Shown here: positions 11,587 to 23,690 of the stretch, one piece after another | How positions within the stretch are numbered: the first letter of the stretch is position 1 | Layout of the letters: every line of letters starts with the position of its first letter | DNA from: Venturia oleaginea | Lineage: Eukaryota; Ascomycota; Dothideomycetes; Venturiales; Venturiaceae | DNA length: 64,000 nt | Assembly: GCA_013176395.1 (NCBI GenBank) | Contig: JABMLP010000004.1 | Coordinates: 1,922,001-1,986,000 of the forward strand | Direction of reading: 5' to 3' | Notes under the pieces: model-generated | The model's database searches: none | Seen by the model: only the letters and a program-made list of their open reading frames with translations | What the model was told of the DNA's origin: nothing | Program-made: the position numbers and the translations under genes

Positions 11587-13471
11587 TCATCCACATTTCT
11601 TACTCGTCCCACTCCCATCAATCATCTTTAATACCGCGCCGAAAATCGTGATGCACATTACTGCCACTCCAAAGACGACGCAACCAGCTGCCGCATACGA
11701 CTTCCAACTGCGTGTGCTGAGCTTTATGTAGCATAGAGGTGGAAGAATATATGCCAGGGCACAGGCGGATGTCGCGCCCACAAGTTCGAAAACGATACCA
11801 AGATCGCATGTAAAGAGGGAGAAAGCCATGGCTGAGACGACGAGCACCGAGGTGGTGGCGACGTGACGGGTCTGCTGATGAGCTTCTGATGGGTAGAAAT
11901 AAGTGAACATGACTTCTCTGCAAACGAAGCATTCCAATGGGAGGGTTGTGAGCATGTTGAGGCCGAAACAACTATCATCATGTGAGCTTTTCTTTCCTTT
12001 CGAGGAAAGGCGTGTAAAATGAAGGGCGCAATCAGACTTACAGCCTTGCAATGTTGACCACGATATTATCGTCCGGGAAATTGTTGAGAACATTACCATC
12101 AGTCTTATCCCCAAACGTGAGATATCCCGCCAGCGCCAGAATTAAGCAAGCAACACAACTGATGCCAGTTGAGTAATGTGTTACCTTCGCGAATCTATCA
12201 AGAGTCGGTTTCCGCAACGAGCCGTAAATCAATAGCGAATTATGGTGGCACACAAAGGCGAACGAAATGACGCCAATGGCTTCCGTGATACCCTTGTTGA
12301 TTATCAGACTTCCCTTCAACTGTCCCTTGAGCTCGGAAGGGACGAAGACGCCCTGGGTGACAACAGTAACGATGATGATCAGCATGCTGATGAGGGCCAA
12401 TGCCGAGGCTTTGGCGAGCTTAGCAATGTCGCGGTACATGCTCAATGGAAATGAGATGCCGAGGACGAATATAATGATGATGGTGCGCCGATCTGTGAGA
12501 AGCCAAAGGAACTTGGTATCCTCCAGAGAAGGAAAGATGGCACGAAACACAGTAGGAATTGTGTCGCCGATTATGATGCAAAACGCTAGCATGCCCCCAA
12601 AGGCACTGTATCAACCACCGAAATCAGTATGACGTCCTAAGAAATTTTTGGAGGCATAGGGACATGGAGCAGACTTACAATGCCCACTGTGCGATCGAAA
12701 TCGCGATCAATCCAGCTTTTCCGAAACAATGCTGAACAGTTCCCTGGAAAGAATCCGTCCCACTCATTTTCGAATTGACCACGATAAGTTGAATCGTCCA
12801 ATCGACTGTGAAGGTCAAGGAGATCAGCAGAAAGACGCCCATGAAGAGTCCTGCCTGGCGAAAGGCATATGGCTGCCCAATGATGCCAGCACCACTGATT
12901 GACCGTCAGTACTTATTCCACTTCCCAACTGCGGTCCAAATCCCCGCTGCTCCTGATGTAGGCTAAGTAGAACTCACATAATACTGTTAGCCATATTCAT
13001 GAAGGCGCTTCTCATCCCACTCTTCGGCCTCGCGCTCTCTAGAAGAAGCTCAGGACTAAATCCAACGTCTGCGCTCGCAAAAGTGACAGCTCCAGGCTCC
13101 ATGTCTCTCAACAGCCTCACTCCCTCCCCCTCCTCATTATCATCTCTTCTACCTAAGAAATCCTCTTCCTCGATCCAACTTGTGCTATTCCGCGGCGTGA
13201 GTGTATGGACTGCCGGCGCATCATCGAATTGCACTCGATTAGGCGTCCTCGGCGCGCCATCAGGTCTCGGTTGGGCAAAACTACTCTGTCTCCTAGGAGC
13301 GAGACTGGAAAGCGGTATAGGGCCGGGAGAGGCACTGTGACCTGGCGAAGGAGTCGGAGTTGGGCGAGGGAGGATTACGAGGTCGTCCGAGTCCGAGGAG
13401 AGGAGGGAGTGTGTTTCTTCGTTTGCGATGGAATTCTTGGCTGCTTCAGCAGCCGGTCTGGACTTTGCCAT
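11587..13471 (-). CDS. Vacuolar amino-acid transporter (AAAP/AVT family)
   Basis: Four exons on the minus strand: 13471-12978, 12894-12679, 12605-12042 and 11971-11587, 552 residues. The ATG at 13471 begins MAKSRPAAEAAKNSIANEE; an in-frame ATG at 13663 would add 64 residues of unlike character. The first 160 or so residues are a polar, Ser/Pro-rich cytosolic tail. The transport domain begins at the exon 1-2 junction with NSIIGAGIIGQPYAFRQAG, the hallmark of transmembrane helix 1 in amino-acid/auxin permeases. About ten further hydrophobic segments follow, including MLAFCIIIGDTIP, IGVISFAFVCHHNSLLIYGS and CFGLNMLTTLPLECFVCRE. The long acidic N-tail and these motifs resemble yeast Avt2 more than Avt3/4, but I assign only the family. 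Likely role: amino-acid movement across the vacuolar membrane. Confidence 0.88.
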
Positions 13472-15450
13472 TGGCTGCTTATCATGGTCTTTTGAGTGGT
13501 GTCTGGGGAGGATTGTAGATGTAGGAGCGATGGCAGCCTGTGTTTTGTATGGATGTGACCTCAGGTCGTGTAACTTTTTGGATTGGAGGCAGACCCCTGT
13601 TTGGAGCTGCTCAGGGATTTGCGGAACTATCAATAGAATACTCGGGGCTCGGGTTGATTCCAAACCCTATGCCTATTGTACTGTACCCGAGGAAATGTAC
13701 TGTACACGAGGACAAGTTTGGAACTGCTCTACAGATCAAGCCATGTTCTAACGATTCTGGACAGTAAACAACAGGTGGTAATCTTGGTGCATCCAAAGTC
13801 AAAGGTGTCTTCCAATCACGGTACGAGGTAGAAGTACTATGCGCGCCCCCACAGGGCTTTTCTGAACTTCATCGTGCCTGTGCATACCTACTTTTATCTG
13901 GCTATCCACCGAAGCATTGCGACATGACATTCAGAATGAGCCGTCAACATGTTAATACAGTTGAAACGCAGGAATCAGTCTGCTACGTGGTAGTAATCTC
14001 ATTCATACCTCCAGAATTCTTGTGCCTTAAAACGAATCAACATTTTTTGAGCTACCGGACTCTGCGGCCAACATGAGCCTGAGTGGATGACTGCGGGTAT
14101 TCAAACTTTGCAAGAGGGGAGATGGTGGCTGGGCAAGTTTTGCAACTCTGTTGAGAACTAGAGTGGCTGAACAGCATATTTTCTAGGTGTCCAAAGACGC
14201 GCTCTCCGGTTTTGTGTTTTATTTCTCACATCTTACGTGACAGGCCCCTTGCTATCCCACTTGAAGTCAGAAATCATTACTGGTGAGCTGAGAAAGGTTC
14301 TTGTAAATGAGCTTGTGTTGAACAAGAACGTTCCTTTGAAGAGTGTCGATGCGATTGAAGCTGAGGATAAGACACTTTTTTGCTCTCTTGAGAGGGAAAT
14401 CTAATAGAACGCATGAAAGACAAGGGTTCAGCCGCCTTGTCGAATACTAGCTTGCACTACTGGATATGAAAGACCTAGAAACCCACCAGGCCTCTTTGCT
14501 TCCGGGATACATGGAAAGAGAGAGAAAGAGAGATGGATGGTGAAAAGAGTGCCTGACTGAAAACCCATCAAACTCAAAAATTGAATATAAGAAGCTGGGT
14601 TTTGGCAGTCTTGATCTGAAGGCCCCCACTTGACATAGCCTAATCTTGAACACTTGACGATGTCTCGAATATACACTAGAGACTGTGACTTGAGCACCCT
14701 CTTTCAAAGACGATGCAATTCAGTGAAAGAAAATCGATGGTTTTCATACCAACTTTCATTGTCTTAGCAAACTGAAGCAGGAATAGCACACCAATGCTGG
14801 CCTCTCCATTATGAGTCTTGTCTGTCAACGTAATTACAATTCGACATGACAAATTTCTGACAATTTCAAGCAGGAATATTCCAGAAGCGAACATGACAAA
14901 TCAGGGACAGTCATCTGTAAGTATAATAAGTAAAGCAAAGAAAACTCGGCCTGGCTTAATAGGCAACGCAAAAAGCGCAAGGCTGGACAATTGCTGGTCA
15001 ATCCTCAATAAAGATCTAGAACAGCGTGAAGGTTATCCTGTAGCTTGAACAAGCTGTATCCCTATCCACATTGGCATCGTGCAATGTATAATGAGAGAAC
15101 AAAGAGCATCGCTAATGTTGCAATGTAGCATTCCTAAAGCAGGACGATTATGGTTGAGGCGCACAGGGGACCTGGAGGGCGATTCCAGTCTCCCTCGTTA
15201 GCAATTTAGCATTTGCAAAGCATTCCTTCAGACCAGATCAATATCAATAATTTTCAGGCAATCCTGATGAGGAATCTCGCCAGAAGTTTATCGATATCGA
15301 TCTCGAATCGAGCGTTATCAAACAGAAAGAGAGTCTGGACTGACCAGGCTGACGTCACGTGGGTACGGGTCCGAGCGCGTGCACATTGCCTTCATCTCTT
15401 CTATTCCCCCAACAAACATGCCGAAACACGTCTAAATCCACTCAAGCATC
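13472..15450. other. Divergent intergenic region, no gene recognised
   Basis: About 2 kb lies between the starts of the transporter (-) and the unknown gene at 15451 (+), so both promoters lie here. Short open frames (for example 14428-14894 on the minus strand) have no recognisable domain, signal peptide or coding bias and are left out. A purine-rich GAGAAAGAGA-type run lies near 14517-14535. Confidence 0.5.
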
Positions 15451-16622
15451 ATGGATTCTCAATCTGCTGCATTTTCCGACCTCCTGGTCAATCAGAACGA
15501 TCGCCGCATGGACGAGAAGCCGGGTATTCGCCGCCCGTCTTTGACAGTCATTGAGAACTACCTCTCAAGTGAGGCCGCTCGCAATCCAGCACTTGTTGGA
15601 TGGCAGAACTTCAGACCTCACGATGACATCCAGGCAGACGCTATTGAAGGCATATGTCGCGGACAGTCTCACCGCCGCAGTCTGGCAGCTCGTGGACCTC
15701 CAACGGCCACCCATACCAATCCTCCACTCTCACAGCGCCCAACTCAGCCGGTAAAACTGAGAGTCACTCCTGAAGAGAAGCCGCGTGCCCGTCGTACTGC
15801 TGAAAAGCCTCTCTACATGGCAAAACCAGCCCCCAGTAAATCACCCTACTCCCAGGGACCCTTCACTCACTGTACACCCCATTAACATCATATACAGAGC
15901 CTGTCGCGCGTCCTACACCTACCCCGACGCCAATACTTCAATCAAACGAGGGCGGCTTAATGGTCTCCAAATGGGCACCACATGCTTCAGACACCGGTAA
16001 TGGCCTCGCCACTAGCAGTAGGTGAATTCGATACCTCCACTCGAGATCGATATCGATAAATTTGTGTAAATTTTGAATTGAAACCTTTCCAAAAATGTAT
16101 CGATGTTGGTCTTTTGAACATATACTGATGTTTTTCACAGTGACCGGATGGTCCAATACCAGGGCCCAGGCAGTCCCCAATCGCCGCGCTCAAGCCGATG
16201 TCGCTCCTACCGTCCTCAAGGTCACCAGAATGGAAGCTATGGCTCCTACCGTGTTCAGGGAGCGTCCAAGGAAGCCACCAGGCCGCTCCATACAGCCAGA
16301 GTCCTCGATCTCGGCCAGTCCTTCCGCCAACATCGGTCGACCAGTCGCTGCCACGGCTGCTCCCGCAAAAGTCGCTCCTGCCCCGGTCGTCCCCGCCAAA
16401 GTCGTCTCTCGTACATCTCTGGAATCGGCCTTAGTCGCTCCTTCCTCAGTCCCAAAAGTCGTCGGTGGAATCGAAATTCGTTGTGCAGGACACGAACATG
16501 GTAGCTTCTACGTGGATGGGTACCTGGCCGAAGCCGCATTTGAGATGCTCAAGGCGAATGCCATCAAGGCGGAGGATATTCAGGCGGATAAGGAGGTTTG
16601 GCGTGTCGGTGCAGGAATCTGA
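15451..16622 (+). CDS. Hypothetical protein, Pro/Ala-rich linker with a short conserved-looking C-terminus
   Basis: Three exons: 15451-15835, 15898-15996 and 16141-16622, 321 residues; the second intron is long at 144 bp. The phases close exactly, which supports the model. The N-terminal 70 residues (MDSQSAAFSDLLVNQNDRRM, then GIRRPSLTVIENYLSSEAAR, LVGWQNFRPHDDIQADAIEG) look folded. The middle is Pro/Ala/Lys-rich and disordered. The C-terminal 55 residues (GGIEIRCAGHEHGSFYVDGY and onwards) look folded again, with His and Cys residues but no clear metal motif. No signal peptide or membrane segment is present. I do not recognise the family. Confidence 0.7.
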
Positions 16623-17351
16623 ATTCAGATGTGCTAAAAAAGATGGATGTTGATAATCTTCTGGAGAAATTCCAGTTTCAGATGGCCGGGAATCTTGAAA
16701 AATCAATAAAATACTGGCGGAGCTGTATAGCTCAGCTACAAGTATGACAGAGACCGATCAGAATGAAATCGGTACTTCTCGGCGCTGCTTTTCGTCTCTC
16801 CATTTGAGTCGCTGCTTTGCTGACGTCTTCGAGGCTCTTCTTTCTTGGTCTCTGGATTCTTAGATTTGATAGCAATTGTTCAAATCAAGATCGATATCCC
16901 TAAATCTAACACCTCGGGAGTAATCCCCCTCCGAGACTGATTACAGAAAGTTGACGGAAGAGGTTTTCATCAATTTGTAGTCTCTTCTACTCTCTGATTC
17001 CATTGTTCCCATCAAGCAAATCAAGAGATACAAGATCTGATCAGCGGTATAGCTCCTGGCCTTAAAAAGCCTCGAAATGAGATAGAATAGGCGAATACCA
17101 AAAAAAGGTGAAGGAGTGAGGTTCGCTGCGGGCAAAAAGGCGCACCTCCGCTTATTCTACTCCGCCTCAAGACGCGTCGACATCATCGCAATTCAACTTT
17201 TTGCAAACAATTTAGAACTGTTTAATTCTTGAGCCTCGACTTATACGAACTGCTTGCCTTCCAATCTCCTGTAACAAACAGAAAGGTCCGCAACCTCTAC
17301 ACTTCTACACGGCCCAGTACACACGCGAGCTACCTGCTCCTAGCATTTGAC
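16623..17351. other. Intergenic region with an MluI cell-cycle box
   Basis: No gene is recognised. The hexamer ACGCGT lies at 17172-17177, about 175 bp before the RTT106 start; see the separate entry. Confidence 0.5.
17172..17177. promoter_or_regulatory. Candidate MCB (ACGCGT) upstream of RTT106
   Basis: ACGCGT is the core bound by the G1/S factor MBF in fungi. It lies 175 bp upstream of the ATG of a replication-coupled histone chaperone, where such control would make sense. It is a single short palindrome, so chance occurrence is quite possible. Confidence 0.35.
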
Positions 17352-19013
17352 ATGTCGTTCACGCCTTTCAACGCGCCAATACAACAGAAACCTCCTCCTA
17401 TCGAGACCAAATCTTCAGGTGAAGATATGGTCATGAAGACTATCGAAGAGACATTCCACGATGCCTCGACAACCTTGGTTGCGAAGTTGAAAGTTCTGGG
17501 AAGTCAAGGTATGTTTCTTCACGATTTCCGACTGCATACATTTCAATCAAAAATGTATTAGACGTGCGGAAATGGGGCGAGATCTGCCTTTGAGGAATGA
17601 ACACTAAAACTGATTTTCAGACCCCACGCTCGTATGCGACCTGTCAGACTATGTGACCTCTCTTCGCAAAACTTTTACCTCGAATGGCACGCTCCGACAA
17701 TCAGCTACGCAAACTTTGGCTGTTCCGCAATCGAAAAGGCGGAAATTAGACGACGGGAGTGCTACCACTGGGTCTTCGAACGCTCAGGGATGGGCAGACC
17801 AATCGAAGCAAGCGGATCATGTGGTAGGAGATGTGTCGTTCTCGATACCACAACGGAAGAAATTGAAGTTGGAGTGGGTATCAGGGGCACAGGGAGGAGC
17901 AAGGGCTTTGGGTGCAGATGGAGGCATCGAGTTTGGGTGTGGGTGGAGAGATGTTGGTATGTCTATAATCCTTGCTGGCAGAGAGATGCTCTCGTATTTC
18001 TCTCTCGAAGCAAATCTCGCAATACGAAGGATAAACATCAAACGCGCATTACCTTGGTAATCTCGAAGGAGAGCAGGAGATCCAAGGAATTTACTAAGCT
18101 AACAACTGTCTTCTAGACCAAATTCTCTGCCTCCCAGTTCCTGAGAAAACGAAACAACAGCACAGCTTTGTCATTGTACCTACATCCTCAACGACCGAGC
18201 CAATAATATGGACTGTTTTTGAGCCTTCAAGGAAAGAATTAGACGCGGGCGCGAACGAGGAGCCGGCATATACTGCGAATTTGCTGAACAAGGAGTTGAA
18301 ATCGTTCAGCAAGAAAGTGGTCTTTCCTGACGAGGAAGAATTTGCAAGCGCAATTGTGCAGTCACATCGAAAAGAGGAGAAGGCGTTTCATGTCAAGGCG
18401 CATAGAGGTGCCAAAGATGGTATGTAAATGCCCAAAACTTGTCGAGATACGACGGCTAATCAGGACATGCCTAGGTTACCTTTTCTTCCTCCCGCCAGGC
18501 ATCCTCTGGGGCTTTAAAAAACCACTTCTATTCCTCCCATTTTCCTCCATAACCTCCATATCGTATACCTCCGTCCTACAACGTACATTCAACCTCAACG
18601 TACAAGCTACAGCAGGTGCCGAATCTGCTGAAGAAGAAATCGAGTTTTCGATGCTGGACCAACTGGACTTTGCAGGCATAGATGCATATATCAAACGACA
18701 TGGTCTCAATGATGCATCTCTGGCAAGCGCGAGGAGAGCAAAGAAGTACGGTGTCAATGATGCAAAAGTCAAGAAGGCTACGAATGGTGCGCCTACGACG
18801 GCCGCTGAGATGGAGGGCATAGAACAAGACGAAGACGATGAAGAGACGGAATTGCAGAAAGCGGAGCGGGCATTGCAGGATGCTGAGGATGAGGAAGAGG
18901 AGGACTACGTTGATGAGGATGGAGCCGATGATGGAAGTGAAGAAAGTGGTAGCGACGAGGAGGAATACGATGAGGAAGCTGGCGGTGGCGAGGGCTTTGA
19001 GGATGAGGGTTGA
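17352..19013 (+). CDS. rtt106: Histone chaperone RTT106
   Basis: Four exons: 17352-17508, 17621-17956, 18117-18419 and 18475-19013, 444 residues. Rtt106 deposits H3-H4 (favouring H3K56ac) behind replication forks and in heterochromatin and acts in the nucleus. The tandem PH-like domains span roughly residues 70-350. The diagnostic block of the second PH fold starts exon 4: GYLFFLPPGILWGFKKPLLF then SITSISYTSVLQRTFNLNV, followed by EFSMLDQLDFAGIDAYIKRH. The last 90 or so residues are a strongly acidic Asp/Glu tail, typical of histone chaperones. The start at MSFTPFNAPIQQKPPPIETK is the best-supported ATG; an in-frame one at 17229 would add unlike sequence. A basic stretch (KRRKL, about residue 85) may be a nuclear localisation signal. 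Confidence 0.92.
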
Positions 19014-21185
19014 ATATGGCGCAATCATCGCGACTGGATCTGGAGCGTTGATGGGTGGTCTTTGCCATCTTTGATAGTCATGTAGCTACTGTCTGATATA
19101 GTCTATTCTTGTAGGCAGGAGGCATCAGCAAACTAGCGAAAAATGAAAGCACTCGAGGCTCGCTAGCGAAAAGAACGCACTCTACTTGGTCGACCCATGG
19201 CAGCCCAAACGTGATGCCTGCTTTGGTCTTCACCCATTCCTACATCTTCAGCCGCCTTCGCTTGCCACCATCGTACCTTCTCTTTTGTGATCTGATGTGC
19301 CTATGATGAGGTTGAGTGTACTTCATGAATCTCCTTGTTCTGCGATCCTGTAGCCAGGGAGATGATGCGTTGAACCTTGAGGCAGGAGGATGATATGCTT
19401 GGTTTCTGTCATTTCTCGTCGACTCAATCGAACAAGTCAATCTACCGCGTAGACAAAAGGCATGCGACTCTATCCTCTATACGTCCTATAGGCTCTGACA
19501 TATTACAGGTCAACAAAAAGACGTCCAGAAGGAGGCCGCCCAGCCTTGACGACTACTTCGAGCAACACCAAGTCACGCATCACAAAATCCTCTTCGATCT
19601 TCTGTCCGCAGACAAGACCATAAATGAAAAAGTTGGGTTTTCCTTTTGACCACTCATGAACGAGTGCTCAGTGAACAGCATCGCGAAGCTTGAAAACTCA
19701 TCGTTCACCTGGCAAGCATTTTATCGTGGCCGGCCGACGCGTGCCATGTTTAAAGTCCTCGGCAAACCTGTGCCTACTGCACCTCTCCTCGCATGACCAC
19801 CACCCAGGCCGGATCAAGCATCTGCCTCTTCTTCCTCCTGGTGACTCTCTGTCGGAGTCTTCGGCCTGCTTTGGCGCAGAGATTTTGGACTTCATGTCCT
19901 CGTCTACGAACGTGTTCTAATTGTGTGTGACTTGAAGGGCAAAAGGGAGTGGGCAAAGCACGCAGAAGGCTGGCAGTATGTTGGGCGTGCATGCTTTTAT
20001 CGGTATTATGGATACCTTGAGCAAGCCACCGTGGTGACAAGGCCGTGACTCAGAAACACAATACATGTACGATACTACTTGACTCTGACAAGCCCACTAC
20101 AGTACCGCGGCGGACGTTCATTGTCCAATTAAGAAGGCTCCACTAGATGTTTGATACAGCACGTGAAAGATCATGTTTCTAGGACATCAACCAACGGAAC
20201 CGCCAACTTGCGATTGTACGGCGTGGTACGAACGAGAAGAGAAAAACTCATTGGCACTGGTGTTTATATGGCGGAATTCGACAATGAATGATCTGATGTT
20301 TAACACAAGAGTCACTGGTTGGGAAGGAGTGACCAAGCTGACAGAAACTCGTTGAAAATGGACACAATGAATAAGCACTTGGCTCTCAGATAGGTTGTGT
20401 CTCCAGCTCCGCTATTCTCTGCAATCTTCTGCCCAGAACAAGTAGTTTACTCGATGCGTAATTAGCGCTGACCTCGTTGTTACTGGAAGATACAATGCAT
20501 TCTTCGTGACTGGAGGGGCACCATCGTCTTACCATGTTTGGCGTAAAAGTGCTGACAGGCTTCACTACAATCGGGTTACAATCGGAATATGATCTTCTGA
20601 CCAAAATAGACGATTCTGTTTCGTCACCTCTTTCCTGCGAGCAACTGCGCTGAGTTTCTGAAGCCATCGAGAATTGTAATAACTAGGACTTCATCTGACC
20701 CGAAAACAGAACACAGGATGCGTAATCCAAATACTATTGATATGTCGTGGCCTTCAGGAAGAAATGAGATGATGGCTATACGAGTGAGTTATGTTGTGAA
20801 TGCGAAATCGTTTTTCTTTGAGGTAGGACGACAAGATGGCAGGATGGCTTCGGTATTTCCAGTGTCAAAATACGAATCTCATGCCATTCTGGGCATCGGG
20901 GATGGTGATCTCTGGATGGTGGGATCAAGGTGTTGGTCGAAAGAACATATGTATCATTGTAGAAGCTACTCGAGCGGTCCCTTCTGTATCAAGATACGAC
21001 TTTGTGGCACGAAGACCAAGATAGACGGAACTAGTGGATCGAATCGTGTCAAAAAACTTGAGCCAAAGGCAGACGTATTTCTATAAGGTTTCGGCCTTCA
21101 CCAATTCTTAGCATCAGAATACATCACTTCTTCCGACACTTCGGCTTCTACCAATAACATTTCTCCTGTACAAGCTGATAGCAAC
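19014..21185. other. Long intergenic region without recognised genes
   Basis: About 2.2 kb. Open frames of 60-120 codons occur on both strands (for example 19377-19649 and 20718-21086 on +) but none shows a domain, signal peptide, plausible splice structure or repeat pattern that I can support. The last few hundred bases should hold the promoter of the small secreted protein. Confidence 0.45.
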
Positions 21186-21543
21186 ATGCACAAACCCACC
21201 ACCATCCTTGTGGTAGCTACTGCCCTCCTCTTTCAAATCACGGCTGCAGACAACTGCAAGCACGGTCTTCACTATTGCGGTGATGGGCTGTTAAAGAAAG
21301 GTCAGCGGAGCAGGGCAAGCAGAATTCGCCTGTGTAGATAATTAACGACTTTCGTTGACAGGCAACTACATCAAGCAGATCGACAAAGCATTGGAAGACG
21401 CAGGACAGTCCAAGGATCTGAACCACGAGCACTGGTCTCTCTTTTACTGCAACGGCGATGACGATGTCAGGTTCCAAGGCTATCAGGGTAACAAATGCCA
21501 CAACGGCGGAGACGGGAAAAGCGACTGGCTCAATGGTAATTGA
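21186..21543 (+). CDS. Small secreted four-cysteine protein (effector-like)
   Basis: Two exons, 21186-21300 and 21362-21543, 98 residues, separated by a 61-bp intron (donor GTCAGC, acceptor GACAG). A clear signal peptide (MHKPTTILVVATALLFQITA) is followed by a mature chain of about 78 residues. Four cysteines (NCKHG, YCGDG, YCNGD, KCHNG) could form two disulfides. The pattern NCKHGLHYCGDGLLKKGNY recalls a group of small secreted ascomycete proteins of unknown function. The C-terminus is rich in Gly, Asp and Asn. The gene lies 105 bp upstream of a Tc1-like transposon, a common setting for effector candidates. No host or function can be inferred from sequence. Confidence 0.75.
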
Positions 21544-21648
21544 GGCCAGATGCGCGAGTATGATGGCTTAGACGTCTTTATGTTTATGCAATAGGTCTTC
21601 CACGATGACCTGAGTCGAGAGTTGATGGTGGTTGATGAAAGAGAGGAG

Positions 21649-23049
21649 CACGGGTTGGCCGGAATTGACGGCGCATAGACCCCTGACCTTCATCCGATCT
21701 CTAAAACAACACGTAGATTCCATGTAAACCACCACATTATGGCTCCCACAACGCCGAAAAAGAAGCTACCAAAGACTGATCGTCGAGAATATGATACCGT
21801 GAAGCGAAATCGATTTTTTCAAGCCCTTGACTCCGCTAGTCCCTCCTCTAGCTTTAGATCTATTTGCCACCTTCCTGGAATCAACATCCCAACTCCCACC
21901 GGCCATAGATGGCGGAAAAACCGAGAAGATTGGGGCAATAAAGCGCTTAGAACAACAAGAAAGAGGATTTCTATCTTAGGAAGAAAAAGATTGGTATCTG
22001 CCTCTGATTTAGAGAAGATAATTGACCAAGATGACCCAACACACGAGATGGGCTACCGAGATCAAGTCGAAGAACTCAATTTGGAAGCCGCACCACGAAC
22101 TTTACGTCGCCACGCCAATCAGATAGGAGCCAAACGATTCAGAAAGAAGTTTCAAAGAGAATTAGCAAAAAGAATCAAGCCCTCCGCCGTCAGTACGGCC
22201 AAGAACACCTCACCGCCACGATTTCAGGCTTTTGGTCTCGCATTTGGTTCACAGACGAGGCTCACTTCCAGTCAAAGCAGCTGATGGAAGATCCCGAGTA
22301 CGAGCTACGTAAACCCGGGCAAGAAAAGTCTATAAATGAGTCAAAAGGCACAGGTTTAGACATCACAATCCACGTCGCCGGCGGAGTCAACTACAACCAC
22401 AAAGGTAGCCTCATATTCTACAAAGATCCTGTTGAGCCCTCAGAGAAGCAGCGGGCTCCTACCCAGCCTAAGCAACTCAAGTACGAGCTGGATACTGCCT
22501 TTGCAGAGGGCTGCAAGGTCTACGATGACTGGAAGGCAAAACAGGATGCTACACCAAAAGGAAACTGCATGTCGCATGTCTTTTACGCTGAAAAGATACT
22601 GCCACAACATATTAAGGCTATACAGGACTTGGAGGCAAAGCACAAGTGCAGATACTGGCTACAGGAGGATGGCGATCCATCGCACGGAATCAACTCACTA
22701 AACTCACCTCCAGCCCTCCTTAAACGCGAAGCAGATCTCTTATTACTCACCCACCCTCCAGAGTCACTAGATTTGAACCCTATAGAAGCTTGTTGGAACA
22801 TCATGAAGGGTAGATTGGTTGGTAGAAAGTGGACAACGGTGGCCCAATTCAAGGCAGATATTCAGGCAGAATGGGACCGTATTACACTTAAACAAATTCG
22901 TGACCGCATGAGGGAGATGCCCAGCGCTGTAGATCAATTATTGAGCAGCCTCAAGTGCGAATTCAAAGCGCTTTGTGGTGATATCTGTACATTACTCTAA
23001 AATCACATATTGAGGCGGTCTGTGCGCCGTCAATTCTGGCCAACCCGTG
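21649..23049 (+). mobile_element. Tc1/mariner-like DNA transposon, nearly complete
   Basis: A 1,401-bp element has 34-bp inverted repeats (left from 21649, CACGGGTTGGCC, right ending at 23049), with a few mismatches. It encloses a transposase that is complete except for one frameshift. The flanking bases on both sides are GAG (21646-21648 and 23050-23052), not the TA expected for Tc1/mariner. Confidence 0.82.
21739..23000 (+). pseudogene. Tc1-like DDE transposase with a single frameshift
   Basis: The N-terminal DNA-binding half begins MAPTTPKKKLPKTDRREYDT and runs to about 22170 in one frame. At a run of five As (about 22168-22172) the homologous frame changes by one base. In the new frame come WFTDEAHF (first catalytic Asp), YWLQEDGDPSHG (second Asp) and SLDLNPIEACWNIMKGRL (third acidic residue, Glu), ending at 23000. 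All three catalytic residues are present. In the unshifted frame translation ends at a TGA whose last bases overlap the next ATG (TGATG near 22282-22286). The single lesion suggests a fairly recent insertion or a sequencing error in the A run. Confidence 0.82.
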
Positions 23050-23430
23050 GAGAAGGGTTGGTGTGTGTCAGCTCTCAATTGGGGACGCGGAGGCATCTCG
23101 ATCGGTCACACTTTTCTTCCAGAACGAAATGTCAACGCCATCACATCATTCACAGTGTTTATAACTCGACACGATCCAGCTTTTGCTCGTCGGCTTCCAT
23201 CATGTAGCCAAATCGGTCAGACGATCTCGCGCATCAATACGTGTCCTTTCCAATGCGCAGACTTCATTTCGCGCACAGGGAGATCCCGTTTCCTTGTTCT
23301 TCACCAAAGGCTTGACCTTGAATCGTTCAACTCTACCCGTCTTGTTCCAGCTTAGCAATAGAGCCAACTCCGATCCACTGTTCAATACTATCTGAGGATT
23401 CGATAAGGGCGCACTTCTACTGAGCATACT

Positions 23431-23690
23431 ATGGCTTCACCACTAGCTTCTCCTCCAGGCCAATCACTCCACCTGCTCGAATACCACCCAACTGCAACTC
23501 TCGACCGCGCATTACGACTACCGCAACCTTGGACGGACATTCGTCGGTGGTTACTATGTGCCCTTTACATCGCGAGGGGCCTGGCATGCATGCACGCCAT
23601 GGAAGTAGCCCTCATGGATTAAAAGCCACAGAACATTGTCATGAGCAAACACTGGCGTCCTGTTATAATCCATAATAGTGGTATAGGATG
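23431..23690 (+). pseudogene. Protein kinase-like fragment (dead)
   Basis: The frame reads LHLLEYHPTATLDRALRL, then IARGLACMHAMEVALMD, a TAA, then KPQNIVMSKHWRPVIIHNSG. This resembles the middle of a protein-kinase domain: the catalytic loop HRDxKPxNI appears as LMD-stop-KPQNI and the DFG as HNSG. Key residues are lost and a stop sits in the catalytic loop. No intact N-lobe was found upstream. It could be a decayed copy of a fungal expanded kinase family; confidence is limited by its short length. Confidence 0.5.

Noticed and set aside
18576..19028. 150-codon minus-strand ORF opposite RTT106
   Set aside because: Mirror of the acidic tail codons; it gives a hydrophobic artefact without conserved features.
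20718..21086. 122-codon plus-strand ORF upstream of the small secreted protein
   Set aside because: No domain, signal peptide or supportable splice pattern; it lies in a region without other coding signs.
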